From the NCBI GenBank assembly GCA_020226215.1, contig CM035236.1:6825001-6889000 (forward strand): a DNA stretch of 64,000 bases, given 5' to 3'. The position numbers and the translations under genes are program-made. The notes under the pieces were generated by a model that was not told the origin of the DNA, made no database searches, and saw only the letters and a list, made by a program, of their open reading frames with translations. The DNA is from Sindora glabra. Its lineage: Eukaryota > Streptophyta > Magnoliopsida > Fabales > Fabaceae. Shown here piece after piece: positions 12,641 to 24,399 of the stretch. Every line of letters begins with the position of its first letter. Position 1 is the first letter of the stretch.

Positions 12641-14558
12641 GCAATATGGGAAAATGTTTGATTGCCCCAAACCCTTGTTGATAAAAGGGGTAAGGCATCA
12701 ATTATATAATGTGGCCCATTATTAGTTCACAAGTATGATTAAGCAACAAGATATGAATGTTGTGCCTTTGACTTAGGTAACATTCCAAGAGACTTTTGTT
12801 GGCTATTTTCTACCACCAAGTGTAAAGCAAGCTAGAGTTCGAGAATTTAAATTCTTAAATTAAGGAAGTCCTATCGTAAATGAGCATGATGCTTAATTTA
12901 CACGATTATCTTGGTATATGGGATATTTGATTCTTACCAAAAAAGTTAATGTGGAAAGATTTATTCAATCATTACTTTGAATGCATCGATGTTAGTGAAA
13001 CCACCACATATTAGTAAGCATATCAATAAGCATTAGATCAAGCCCACCACTTAAAGTTCCAAACTAAGGAAAAAGAAAAGCATAAAATTCATATAGTAAG
13101 CAAGAAAATGAGTGGATTGGAAAGACCTAGTGTTATTCTTCTAGCAAATGGAATGCCAAATCAAAGGGCTCTTACAAATAAGGGTAGTAAGTCAATTACA
13201 AGATAAATGAATCCAAGAAATACTTCAACCATGTCAACCTTAGGAAGGAATATGATGAGTACACAAATTTTCCAAGATCAAATTTCAACTTTAAAGGTAG
13301 AGTTTCACAAATTTGGAGTAACTTTCTTGGTGTATAAGATGCAACAATAAGCATTATAAACTATGTGAAAAGAGTAACATAGTGTGCTATTATTGCCATA
13401 GCAAGGGAATACTTGGGGAATCACTTAAGCTTTGGGGTCAACTTCATCGCTTCTCAAAAGGGCACACTTATGACTCACTTATTTATTCTAGTAAGAAACC
13501 AAGCTATTTCAAGGTGAAGCAATAATGGAGGAAACCATAAGAAAAATATGGGAGACAATCAAGCAAGAGTTGTCATTTTGACAAGGCAAAAGTCCTAAAG
13601 TTCAAATGTAGTGGTGACAGGTACCTTTAACATAAATTATATTTTTACTAAAGTATTATTTAACCTAACAACTACTTATTCCTTCATTTCAAAAGGATTA
13701 GCCATTTTATTGAAAAACCCTTATGATGTTTTAGAGTCATCCTTGACAATGATATTTTTGTTGATAAGACCATTATAGCTATTCATCTAGTTAAGAAATG
13801 CCCAATGGCTATTGATGTAATTTTAGGACTGAATCAATTGTCTAATTACTATACGTGTATGAACTATTTTGACAAAATCGTGATATTTCTTATAAAAAGA
13901 TCCCTATCAATTGTGTTTCAAGGAAAGAAAAGAATTTAAGTTATAAGCTTGATCTCTGGCATGAACACTTAAAGGCTTATTATTTGAAGGGCATTACCTA
14001 CTTAGCCATGGTCAGAGATTTAAATCACCCTGCCTTAGAACATGAATAAAGTCTAAATGGTAGGTGAATTTATAAATATGTTTCTAGATGAATTACTTAG
14101 ATTACAACTAAATTAAGAGGTTGAATTCAACATTAATTTAATATCTAACACATGACCAATTTCTGTCTTTCCTTATATAATGGCATTGTCTAAATTGAAA
14201 GGACTAAAGGTACAATTACAAGAATTGTTAAACAAGGGATTCATTTAGCCTAATTTGTCTTTTTGGGTTTGGGAAGCCTCTACATTGTTTATCAAAAAGA
14301 AAGATGGATCTCTTCTTGACAAAAAATAAATAAATGTCGTTTGCCATGCATTGATGATTTGTTTTACTAGTTACAAAGTGCAAAGTACTTTTTAAAGATC
14401 GACTTGCAGTCTAGATATCACCAATTAAAGATTTGAGGAGTAGATACACCAAAGACAACTTTCAAAATTCAATATAGGCATTATGAATTTTTAGTTATAT
14501 CCTTAACTTGACCAATACAATAGTGGCATTCATGGATCTCATGAATAAGTTGTTCGAG
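12640..14558 (+). pseudogene. Ty3/gypsy gag-pol relic, 5' part (gag, zinc knuckle, protease region, first half of RT)
   Basis: Reading across many stops and frameshifts gives gypsy polyprotein motifs in the right order. The gag core at about 12779-12990 reads TFQETFVGYFLPPSVKQ. A zinc knuckle at about 13385 reads CYYCHSKG. A protease-like stretch lies at 13625-13720 (TTTYSFISKG). The reverse transcriptase is at 14117-14558, with VEFNINLI, LSKLKGLKVQLQELLNKGFI, LFIKKKDGSL, IDDLF, SAKYFLKIDLQSRYHQLKI and TPKTTFKIQYRHYEFLV. Multiple in-frame stops show that it is dead. The RT breaks off at 14558 in the middle of the conserved MNKLF segment and resumes at 17317. Confidence 0.85.
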
Positions 14559-17316
14559 TGTAATTACCCAAACTAATCAAAACAAGCCTAGAATCCATTT
14601 ACTGACTCCACCAATCTTTTTTACTAGCTAACTAAAAGTATTAATTAATTAATTATTGACACTTAAAAAGAACATATTATAAATCCAAGAAATGGTTAAG
14701 GATTAACACAAACACTCAACAACTAACTAACCTAATTTTACAATTTACACCAGCAATTATCCCCAATTGTCAATTGCTAACCAATATGCCATAGAATTCT
14801 CTAGGTTAGCTTAATTTGGTATTTCAAATTAAACTTGCAAGGGGTAAAAGTAAGCAACAAATGAGTTTTACAACTTAGTGAACATACATCCTTCTAAACT
14901 AATAAGAGATTAAATTGGGTAAGAGACTCTATTTAAATCAAAATATACAATAACCAAGGTTTCATGATTATAGTTACATTTGTACCTAGAGTTTAATTAA
15001 TCACATAATTCATCATCAAAATATAAATCTATAGTAATCATATTGAATTTACAAAACTTTCATTTAGTTAATAGCACATTATATCAATTAAGGAATAGAA
15101 AACAAAATAAGGATCTTTTAACCTCTTTGTGACTCTTAAGCTTACCTTATTCCTTCACAAACTCTATCTTTGTTCTCTAGGGTTTCCCTTATCCCTTTAC
15201 AAACTAGCACATGGATTTGACACAATCTTTGTATAACATCTCAATATAATATGTCCTCTTCCATCATCAATTTCATTCTCTTATCTAGATAATAATACAA
15301 TTGTCATCTTAATCATAATTCTTAACATTCCAAGAATAAGTAGATTATCAAATCAACAAATAACTATATCAAATAATAGTCCCATGCTTTTTATATATGG
15401 GCTCCCATAAAAATACAATTATAATATTTAATTAAAGTGTATACATATACACATTTTCATGCCCACATACACTCGCCAACACATACACATAAAAGGGTAT
15501 GCTTTCATGGCATATTCTCCAAGAATTTAATTATTACTATGAAAAGAGTATATGCACTTCATTGTATAAATTTAACTATTAACAATTACACTTTTATGTA
15601 CCATTCCATACTGAAACTAAATAGCTTGATCACATAATTCACTTCTTGGACTAGGATACACATATAATCTTTACAAGAAAGCTTTTATCAATGAATAGTT
15701 TTATACATAATAATCCATAATTTAGTACTATCACTAATTTACTTAATTCATTAGGTATTACAATAGTATATAACTATATGGTTAGAGAACACAAGCACTA
15801 TGACATATTCAACATTAGTTAAATTAATGTTTAAAGAGGTATACACTCACTTTCTAGGATTTTTCTTGCTAGAATTTTCAAGCTACCAAACTTATCCTTC
15901 CCCTTTCTTTCTCTTAAACATCAATTTATAAGGGTTTAGCATAACTACACCATCATTAACTATCTTTTTCCATAAATTACTATTCTAAGGTTGTGTTATC
16001 CCTAACTTAAAATTTCAAATACCTAATTTATTGTAAAATCCAAAATTTATTTTAAGAATATTTAGATTTATGTAAGTTACGGATTTTCTATAATGAACTC
16101 CTATAGGCTATAATATTGAAGTTTTATACTCTAACATCACTCACTACCTTTGAAGGAGTCCACTCATAGCAATGTGAGTGCCAAAGTAGCAGAGGAATAC
16201 CGAATCCGAACAGGGCCAATGGTCTATTTTTTCATAAATTAGACATTTGTAATAGTTCAATAGGAAAATGTACTCAAATTAAGACGATATTTGATGGAAA
16301 AATCTAGCATGTTGTGATGGTCGTGTAGCTAAAATTTGGCATTAATCCGACTAATGTACTATTTTTCTACTTTTCCTAAGTTTAGGGGTATTTTGACTAT
16401 TTCGAATGGTTTGAGAACTCGGAAGAGTTCAAGAAGCCTATATTTGTGATCCTCGCATTTTTATCTTTGATGTCCTATTGTCACTACCAAGCATGCTAAA
16501 AAAAGGTTTTAAATGGGAAAGCTAGCATATTCACTAAGAGTGGCTAGCATGCACCGCATGGTTTTAACTAGAAAGTTATCAGCCCATAACACTACTCTTG
16601 CATTCTAGTATGTAACATAACTATTGGAAAGCTAGGTGACAATAATGGTGGTGTCTAGTGGCTGTGACAATGAAGATAGAAAGGGAAATCAAAGGATGAT
16701 GATACAACAAAGAGAGGTAATTGAGAAACTTCAAAAGAAAGTAAAAAAGGTATCAAGAATTGAAAAAAAAATAGCTGAAAGAATATAGGCAGTTTTAAGG
16801 GGGTTTGATTTGGTGTTTTGTAAGTAATTTAAACTTATCTCCACACTGAATCTTATCCACTCATCTTTTATCAATCTCTCTTTAGTAGATCCTAACCCTT
16901 TTTTTTCCCCAATTAATTCCCCTTTTAGTCAACCCACTCTTAATTTTCACTAAAATCTTACTTTCTTAATATTGTACAGATAATTTAATAAATCTTAGAA
17001 TTTAAAAAAAAATCATTCTTGAGGTTTTAGAGTTTCCAAATCAATACTTGAACCACACAAATAAAATGCTACTATTATGTACAGAAATATTAGGTTACTA
17101 GAATTTACTTTAAAATGCTACACATATCATTTTAAACTATAATTATAAAATACCTTTGGCCAACTTAATCATGTAGAAATAGATAATTTAGAAAAATTAG
17201 GACTTCAAATACTATGATTGTCCTAATTAATAATTTTGAAATCCAAAAATCATAAAAGATTCTAATTTAGATAAAATAAAGTAAACATTAATTTTATTAT
17301 TAATTGGGATGTTACA
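14559..17316. mobile_element. 2.76 kb TG...CA insertion inside the gypsy RT (solo LTR or TIR element)
   Basis: The left end reads TGTAATTACCCAAACTAAT. The right end, on the reverse strand, reads TGTAACATCCCAATTAA. These are related terminal inverted repeats beginning TG and ending CA. Removing the segment restores a near-continuous reverse transcriptase at the MNKLF-YFLDKF junction, so the borders are well supported. Flanks TCGAG and ACAAG could be a decayed 5 bp target duplication. No coding motif was recognised inside. The TGTAAC...GTTACA ends are known from long LTRs of plant gypsy elements, so a solo LTR inserted in - orientation is my preferred reading. Confidence 0.7.
16325..16700. repeat. 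Repeat segment shared with 23.07-24.38 kb
   Basis: The segment around 16345-16470 (ACTATTTTTCTACTTTTCCT, GGGGTATTTTGACTATT, GAATGGTT, CACATTTTTATCTTTG-like end) recurs diverged at 23096-23222. The following segment, 16505-16680 (GGGAAAGCTAGCAT, TTTTAACTAGAAAGTTATCAGCC, AATGGTGGT), recurs at 24230-24380. The copies belong to the same family as the 14.56-17.32 kb insertion. Confidence 0.6.
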
Positions 17317-17690
17317 ACAAGTATTTTTTGGATAAATTTGTGATCATATTCATAGATAAGATACTATTGTCCCCGACGAATAAGGGAAGCATGTTCAATG
17401 TCTCCAAATTGCATTGTAAACTTTACATGAACATCAGTTGTATGCTAAGTTTTCCAAATATGAATTTTGGATAACTATAGAGCATGTGATGTTTCAACAG
17501 GGGTTGGAGTGGATCCATGAAAGATTGAAGCCATCAAAGGTTGGTTGAAACCCACCTTTATCATAAAAATTCAAAGCTTTTTGAGTTTGGTAGGGTATTA
17601 AAGGCGATTTTTTAAAGATTTTTCCAAGTTGGTTGTGCCATTGATCAAGTTAATTAGAAATGGGGTCAAGTTCAAATTATGATTGTGAGC
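17317..17690 (+). pseudogene. Ty3/gypsy RT relic, second half
   Basis: This continues the reverse transcriptase interrupted at 14558. It reads YFLDKFVIIFIDKILL, then a stretch matching the family's HxxHL region, then a remnant of the VxFLGHxxS segment, and finally VDP-KIEAIKGW-like wording near 17510-17550. The catalytic FIDD box reads FIDK, so the second Asp is lost. Similarity fades after about 17690. Confidence 0.8.
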
Positions 17691-17699
17691 ATAAAAAGG

Positions 17700-19150
17700 C
17701 AATCATAAGTTCTAAAATAATTAACAGTATAAATCAATTTTGTATTTGCTATATTCGTTTTATGTTTTTATTTGTTATACAGTATACAAGATCATATTAT
17801 ATTGTATAAATGGCAATTTTATTCTTATGGAACAATAATGGTTCTACTTTGTGTGAAGTGTATGATCACGTGCACATTTGTTGTACAAAGATTGTTTAGA
17901 TAGATCTTTTAGAATAGACGTGTATGTTGATTCCTGTATAATTGTTTTCGTTTGTTTTGACAATTGAATTATTAATGAAATTGATTCAAATTTTCACTTC
18001 TTGCAGGACGTTGTCGAAGTAAATTTACAATCTTCCCAAGACCAAAATTGATCAATGATGGAGTGAAGAATATCCTCGAAAGGAAGCAATAATGTTGAGG
18101 ACCATTGACATTCTTTCTAGATTTTAATCTGTTATTAGCTTTTCTTTTATTTTCCATATGTAAAATTATTTGTATATAAATGACAATTTTAAGGATTTAG
18201 TTACTTTAGGATTTTGTTCTTTTATGTGTAAAAAAATAATATTTTAAACATTTGATACTAATGAAATACATTTTTCCACAGTATCCTCTTACGTTAGTGT
18301 ACATGGATATACAAATTCATTGCTATTATTACAAGGATATAACAAGATGAAGAAATTAGGATACCCAAATTTTTTTAAAAAAAAATCAAACTAAAGTGAT
18401 TTCAAAATTGAAAAAAATTAAAAAAAAAACCGGAGTGGGTTTACTGCATCCAAACTTGGGGGAAAAAATTATAAAACAACAAAGGTGATTCCAAACGGCC
18501 TCCGACTTTCTTGAATTTTTTTTAAATAAAATGAGATGGTTGTGTAGTAGAAAATTAAAGGAAATTTTGACATGGTTGTCAACCCCCAGTATGTGCGTGA
18601 GATGAAAATTTCAATGGCTGAATCAAACTGCCACTACAATGAAACCAGCGGCAAGTTCTATAGTGATTACCTTACTCGCTGCCAAACAATTTGGAGGGGG
18701 TCACTATCGCCTCCATGCAATGTCTAGAATTGTTGTCATTTGTTGTATTTTTTAGTGAAAAAAATATGAAAAATAATACATACAAGCATTAATATTTTAT
18801 TATTAGTTAAATAATATTTATTATTATATAATGTTATGCAAAACATAAAATAAAGTTAACTTTGTAATGCTAATTGTCTAATGCATTAGAATCAAATAAC
18901 ATATATACCATTCTAATGTTATTTGTCCAACTTGGTCCTTTGTCAAATATTAAATAAATTTAACTTTCCTTTTAGCAAAAAATTTAAATGAAATAATTAA
19001 AATTTTTAATTCAAAGAATGCCATATTTGTACTTATATTAGATATTAATATAATATTAATGGACTAATCTTGTTAGCATTATAATAATAAATTTTATTAT
19101 TTTTGGAACTTTTAATTGCTATGTTATATATATAAAGCTTTTTAATCATT
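17700..19150. other. AT-rich DNA, no gene recognised
   Basis: No motif supports a gene here. A short stretch at 18007-18050 after a TTGCAG acceptor-like site could be an exon remnant, but it is too short to identify. The end of this block around 18620-18730 is less AT-rich than its surroundings. Confidence 0.4.
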
Positions 19151-19154
19151 TGAT

Positions 19155-19833
19155 TTACATTAATATTTTTTCTAAAGTGAAATAATATATACATATGATA
19201 ATTTTCATCCAAGATATTTTTATCTGTACATACATTTAATTTTAATGTCATGTCTATTATATTATAATTTTTTAATTTTATGTCATTTATAAATATAAGT
19301 CTATTTCAAATTTTAGAGTCCACTCATGGCTGGCATGAGAGTATAACTAGTAATAATAGAAACAATAAAAAGATTAAAATAAGGAGATAATAAATTAATG
19401 TGAAAAGTCTCCTATATTAAACTTCCATATGGTTCTCGAAGAATAATTCTATAGTGCTAGGAAGCAGATGAATGGGATAATTTTAGTGTTGTGTTTTTAT
19501 TTAAAATTCTGTTGTTCAGCTTGGGTACAAGGTGCTTATCCGTGCAAATGAAAGTAACACTTTTCGCTCAAATTTTTCATTAGGACTTTTGATGGGACGG
19601 TGATTCACACATAATTATTAGTATGAATGTTTCGTGCATAAAATGTGTGATTATTGAGCAAGCAACAAATTGTAATCAGAATTTAGAAGTAATTAAATTA
19701 ATTAGTTAAACTACTTATAGTTTATGGGTATTTATTTTTTTCAAGTATATTTAGATTTCCAGTCTCTTTCATGATTATTGAATCGTATGATAAACGTTTT
19801 CAATAAACTAATACCTCCCTTGAGAAGAATTGG
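19155..19833 (+). repeat. Direct repeat copy 1, upstream of the RPA70-like pseudogene
   Basis: This pairs with 21505-22163 in the same orientation over about 660 bp, with order conserved throughout: CTAAAG.GAAATAATAT, CATGTCTATTAT, ATGTCATTTAT, AAAAGTCTCCTAT, GAATAATTCTA, GTGATTCACACA, CATAAAA, ATTATTGAATC and TTGAGAA. The copies are clearly diverged. Apart from short AT-rich gaps they stay collinear, so this is a true duplication rather than similar composition. Confidence 0.8.
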
Positions 19834-19999
19834 CATGTCTACGTGTCAATATAAGGGAAATTTTGTTTCCCGCCTAAAACATCCTCTCTCACATGCAGAT
19901 ACTCATGCAATCCAGCTTGACAATATGTTGAGAGCATTCTTAAGTTTAAAAAATTATATTTTGTCAAACTATGTAATTGCATTATCTCTCTTTCTTCAC

Positions 20000-20007
20000 T
20001 ATAAATA
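20000..20007 (+). promoter_or_regulatory. TATA box of the RPA70-like pseudogene
   Basis: TATAAATA lies 71 bases upstream of the RPA-like ATG at 20071, in a CT-rich promoter-like stretch. The spacing suits a plant core promoter. It suggests the locus was once a real gene rather than a processed copy. Confidence 0.5.
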
Positions 20008-20070
20008 GTGGTGGTCTGATTGTTTCTTCATTTTGCATTTCTCTTCACTTACCTACATTATTCTAACACC

Positions 20071-20972
20071 ATGATCTTGAAATATGATTATGTTGATGAG
20101 ATTTCTCCATTGAAGGAATCATGAAAAATCAAAGTGAGGACAATCCAGCTATGGAATATGCCTATGTACATAAACAAAAAATGTTATGAGTAGCATTAAG
20201 TTATTCTTCTAGATGAGAGGGTAAATGAGTTATAATTGTTGTTTTCTAACTTTTTATACTAACTTTTGCATTTTCATTATTTCATAGGGTGGTCAAATTC
20301 AACTTACCGCGAAGAAGTCATTGCTGACTAAATTTAAATCAGTTTTTAAGGAGGACAACGTTTTCGTCATTTTCCTGATGAAATGGTGAAGGTTTGATAC
20401 TATAATTATAGTATTGTTATACTATTATGCTATTTTATTGTTTTGTAATTTTTTTAACCTTTTATGTGCAATTAATAGGCTGGTATTGAGAGTTTGCATC
20501 CAACTAAGTTGGATGAACTAATTGGTAGACATTTTCTTTTCAAAGTTTAACTTTAGGAATCAAGTCTATTTTAGATGAAGTAGGTGTATATCGCTGTTTG
20601 AATTTTTTAGGATAGCAAGATTATTGTTTTTATAAGTAGCTCAAAATCTTCTCATGTCAACTATGATGTTCTTGATCATATCCTATAGAATGATAATGCC
20701 AATGAATGGATTGAGAAGATTCTTTTTATTAGATGTTGTATTTTTTTTTTTTGTATTATGATTTTCATATAATTGATCAAATAACTCTTTTGCAAATGTC
20801 TTCATCCAGAGCGTATGATGATCTTAGTGACAAGAACAATTCTCCTGATTATACACCTGCAAAACTTGTTATCTCGAATGATGAAAATTATATTAGTTTA
20901 GGGAATTCATCTGTTGAATTTTCTACAAACAAGTTGAAGAAGATTCTGAAGGAGGAGCATTTGGATGACTAG
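20071..20972 (+). pseudogene. RPA70-like (replication protein A large subunit) pseudogene
   Basis: The family binds single-stranded DNA in replication and repair; a plant lineage of short, transposon-like paralogues is also known. The first block, 20071-20225, reads KYDYVDEISPLKES, then KIKVRTIQLWNMPMY, then VILLDERG, with an expected Trp turned into a TGA stop and further stops. An intron-like GT...AG gap follows. The next block, 20288-20350, reads GGQIQLTAKKSLLTKFKSVF. A later block, 20479-20550, reads AGIESLHPTKLDELIGRH, FLFKV. The last block, 20797-20972, reads SSSRAYDDLSDKNNSPDYTP and ends STNKLKKILKEEHLDD. Most of the central OB folds are missing. The retained introns argue against a retrocopy. 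Identification comes from remembered family wording. Confidence 0.7.
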
Positions 20973-21059
20973 AATGAAGAAAATTTATTTTCTTCTTTTA
21001 GTTGTTTATGTTTATTTTGATTTGGTGTTGTTATGAGACTTATCTAATAATAAATAAGT

Positions 21060-21210
21060 ATTTTCCTTATTTAAAATTATCCATTTTCAATCTATTGTGC
21101 CTAAAGGCTCCTAGTGTAAAGGCATTCTTGCAACTTTGTATGCATTGATTCTTCAACAACATTTGATTATGGCTAATGAATTAGTTAAGATTTTAATCCC
21201 CATGAAATTC
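21060..21210. repeat. Repeat shared with 24.06-24.22 kb
   Basis: The segment reading CCTAAAGGCTCCTAGTGTAA, then ACTTTGTATG, then ACATTTGATTATG matches 24061-24190 in order (CTAAAGGCTCTTAGTATAAG, GCTTTGTATAGG, ACATTTGATTATG). The two lie 3 kb apart in the same orientation, moderately diverged. Confidence 0.6.
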
Positions 21211-21504
21211 CTCATTTCCAACAACTAATGGGCAAATTTAATTGCCAAAATGTATTTTTATTAGTAAAGATAACATCTTTTTTAAAAATGTCCTTGTTAG
21301 TCCTCACATGCTTGTTTATTTCATAAAATATATTTATCATCATTAATAAATAAATATACTATTGTATATATCACATTCTATGATTCCTCCTAATTAGATC
21401 ATTTGAATAAATTAATGTCATGAATCATTCCATATGATGTGCCTATCTGCTAGATTGATTCAACACAAAACAAAAGAGCAAAAACTTTGATTCGTGGATG
21501 GATA

Positions 21505-22163
21505 TTATATTAAACTTTTTCCTAAAGTTAAATAATATGTAGATATGATAATTGTCACCCAAGATACTTTCATCTATTGTGATACATTTAATTTTAATTT
21601 TAATTTCATGTCTATTATCTTAAAATTTCTAATTTTTAATTTTTATGTCATTTATGAATATAAATCAATTTCAAATTTTGAAGCTTACCTGTGCCTAACA
21701 TGAGATTATAAGTACTTTGCAATAGAAATAACAAAAAGATTAATATAATTACATAATAAAATTAATGTAAAAAGTCTCCTATAATAAATTTTTGTATTAT
21801 TCTTGATGAATAATTCTACAATGCTAAGAAGTTAATGATTTTAGTGTTATGTTTTCATTTGAAATCTTATTGTTTGACTTAGGTGTAAGGTGTTTATCAA
21901 TAAAAATGAAAGCAACACTTTTTGCACAATTTTTTAACTTAATAGATTGATGATTCACACACAATCACCACCATGCATGTTTCATGCATAAAACATGCAA
22001 TTACAAAGCAAACAACAAATTATAGTTGGAATTCAAATGTAATTAAATTAATTAGTCAAATTAATTACATTTTATATGCCTCATCCATTTTTTTAGGTAT
22101 ATTTAGCTCCCCAACTCTTACATAATTATTGAATCATATGGTAAACTTTCTTGAGAATAATAA
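21505..22163 (+). repeat. Direct repeat copy 2, upstream of the B3 pseudogene
   Basis: Collinear with 19155-19833. It ends about 100 bp before the start of the B3-like reading frame, whereas copy 1 ends about 240 bp before the RPA-like ATG. Confidence 0.8.
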
Positions 22164-22260
22164 AGAAATAAATATTTTAATGTAGGCAAAAAAAAACATT
22201 TTAAGCTATTAGTGGTTGTTTATTAGGATAGATTGTTAGTTGAAATTATGAATCTATTAA

Positions 22261-22560
22261 TTGGAAAATATTATAGATTTTATGTTGTTTTGCCATGGCA
22301 TGCAGAATATGCCACCAAACTTTGTCCAGTTTATAGAAAAGGATATGTCAAGTATTGCTATACTCTCAAGACCCTCTAGTCTTAGGAAAGAAATGGTATT
22401 TGCAAGAATAAAAACAAAATATATCTCCAAAATGGTTAGCCACAATTTCTTTAGATAAATTAGTATATATCCAAGACTTCTTACTCTTCACATATGAAAA
22501 ATAAACTCATTTTGGTGGGTAAATTTTTAAGAAAAGTAGATTTAAGAAGGCATACCTTAA
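22261..22560 (+). pseudogene. B3 (REM-type) DNA-binding domain pseudogene
   Basis: Plant B3 proteins are nuclear transcription factors. The frame from 22261 reads a first strand and loop (FMLFCHGMQN), then MPPNFVQFIEKDMSSIAILS, then RPSSLRKEMVFARIKTKYIS, as in the N-terminal half of REM B3 domains. After a frame change near 22440 the C-terminal half continues: LDKLVYIQDFLLFTYE, a TAA stop, then THFGG. The DFLLFTYE segment is the B3 hallmark (GDFLVFRYDG in functional members). The frameshift and stops break the domain. Lysine-rich wording continues to about 22700 without a second clear domain. The ORF on the opposite strand at 22257-22445 is a shadow. Confidence 0.6.
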
Positions 22561-23068
22561 CAAGACAACAATAAAGATAAAAAGAAAAAAATTGACTTCT
22601 ATAGTTTTAAAAGGAAAAGGGGTAGATCAAGAAAAAAAATATGTTACTTCTTCAAACCTCCCTCAAAAAGAATGCACAGAAGGTATAAATATAAACTTTG
22701 AAAGGAATCTTCAAAGGTAGGCCTTTGAGAAAATTATGAAGGGAGCATTTTTGCTAAGAGAATACCAAATCTACAATGGAGACAATCCAAATTTGATAAA
22801 GGAAACATTCATAGCACTTAAGAAATAGGTAAGAGTAGTCGAGATAGTAATTTAGAAGAGTATACTGAAGACTGGTATGATGATTCAAAAGAGTAAATAG
22901 AATTGTTCTTCAAGTTATGTTAGATTAAGGCATTAATAAGAGTATTAACATTTAAAGTGGGGGAAAATATCACAAACTAATAATATTGACAATTTCAATA
23001 TACAAAACATACTTAACTTTTTATGAAATTTTATGAAAAAAAAAATTAAGCATAGTTTAAAGCTTATA

Positions 23069-24390
23069 TAACTAGAATTTAGAAGTAATCTGACTTGTGT
23101 ATTATTTTTCTAATTTCTCCCAATTTTAAAGATATTTTGATAATTTTTGAATGGTTAAAAAATCCAAAGTGATTCAAAAAGTGCATGATTATGGTCTTCA
23201 CATTTTTATCTTTGTTTCAATGTAATATGGTGCTAATTAGATATCTAAATCATAGAGAAAAAGCCTTATATTAACTTATAAAAAATATGTTTACTTATGA
23301 CAAATGAACTTTAGTTCAAATTGATTTTACAATTATTATCTCTATTAATTCTTGCACTTAATTTAGTTTAGTCACTACCTCTGCTTTAATTACACTAGGG
23401 AAAATAGGTTCTTGTCATTCAACTGATGAGTCTAGTATCAAGGTTAATAGTGATTTGACTACCTTTATAATAACCCTTTATATAAATAAATCTATGGGTT
23501 CTTTATAGCAAGGATTCTTTTTATATTTGATTGGATAAGTTCTAACTTGAACATTTAGACGCTTCTAACAATTATAAAGCTCTTTGCCTTTAATGATAAG
23601 CTACTTTGGTTTCCCATTTTTAACATATTGATCAATTTAGATAGTCTTTATAGCCATAAATTATTGGCGACAAGGTTCCTTTTTCCCTGCCATTCTTTTT
23701 TAACATAATAATTTATCCTCTTGATATAGATTAAAAGGTAATAATACGAAAACTTTAACAAATATCTACTACATATTTGTAATCAACTTTATCCTCATGT
23801 CATTAATAAGTTCTCTAACACATGCTTTTTTTTTAACTAATATTAAGTCCATGCTCGTTTTAACTCAAAAGGTATACCTTATGCAAATTTTAGAATGCAT
23901 CAAAGCATTTAACTGGGGTCTATTACTAATTTTTAAGGGTAGAGTATCAACAACTTGACTAGGTAGCTTGGCACTAAGTTTAAGGTTCAAATGTGTTAGC
24001 TTATGGCCATCTTTACACATGCAAAAATATGAAAAAAGATATATATAAAGCAAATAAAGTTATCCCTTTTCCTATTCAAAATTATTCATTTTTAGTTCAC
24101 TACCTAAAGGCTCTTAGTATAAGAGTGTTCTTCTAGCTTTGTATAGGCTAACTCTTTAGTGACATTTGATTATGTCTTATGGACTTACAAGTTCTACTAT
24201 CGATACCAAGTGAGCTATAAAAGCTTAATGGAAAGTTTGATATGCTTGCTAAAAGTTGCAAGCTTGTATCACATGATTTTGACTAAAAAGTTATTAGCCT
24301 CTAATAAAATGGATGGCCAATAATGCTATTGGTGGATAGTAGGAATGGTGGTGGGTGATAATGGTTGTGATGGAGGGTAGAGCCAAATTG
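23069..24390. repeat. Diverged repeat copy, split (matches 16.3-16.7 kb and 21.06-21.2 kb)
   Basis: The segment 23096-23222 matches 16345-16470, 24061-24190 matches 21060-21210, and 24230-24380 matches 16505-16680. The middle of about 0.85 kb has no partner seen in the window. Reading it as one broken copy of the long LTR-like family with an insertion is an inference. Confidence 0.45.
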
Positions 24391-24399
24391 GACTATAAA

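Noticed and set aside
15437..15637. 66-codon open frame rich in His and Thr
   Set aside because: It comes from a CA-rich stretch (ACACATACAC type) inside the non-coding insertion; no family match.
18620..18730. CACTACAA-like word with GC-richer flank, possible CACTA terminus
   Set aside because: Only the short word was seen; no matching TTGTAGTG end, no target duplication and no subterminal repeats could be established.
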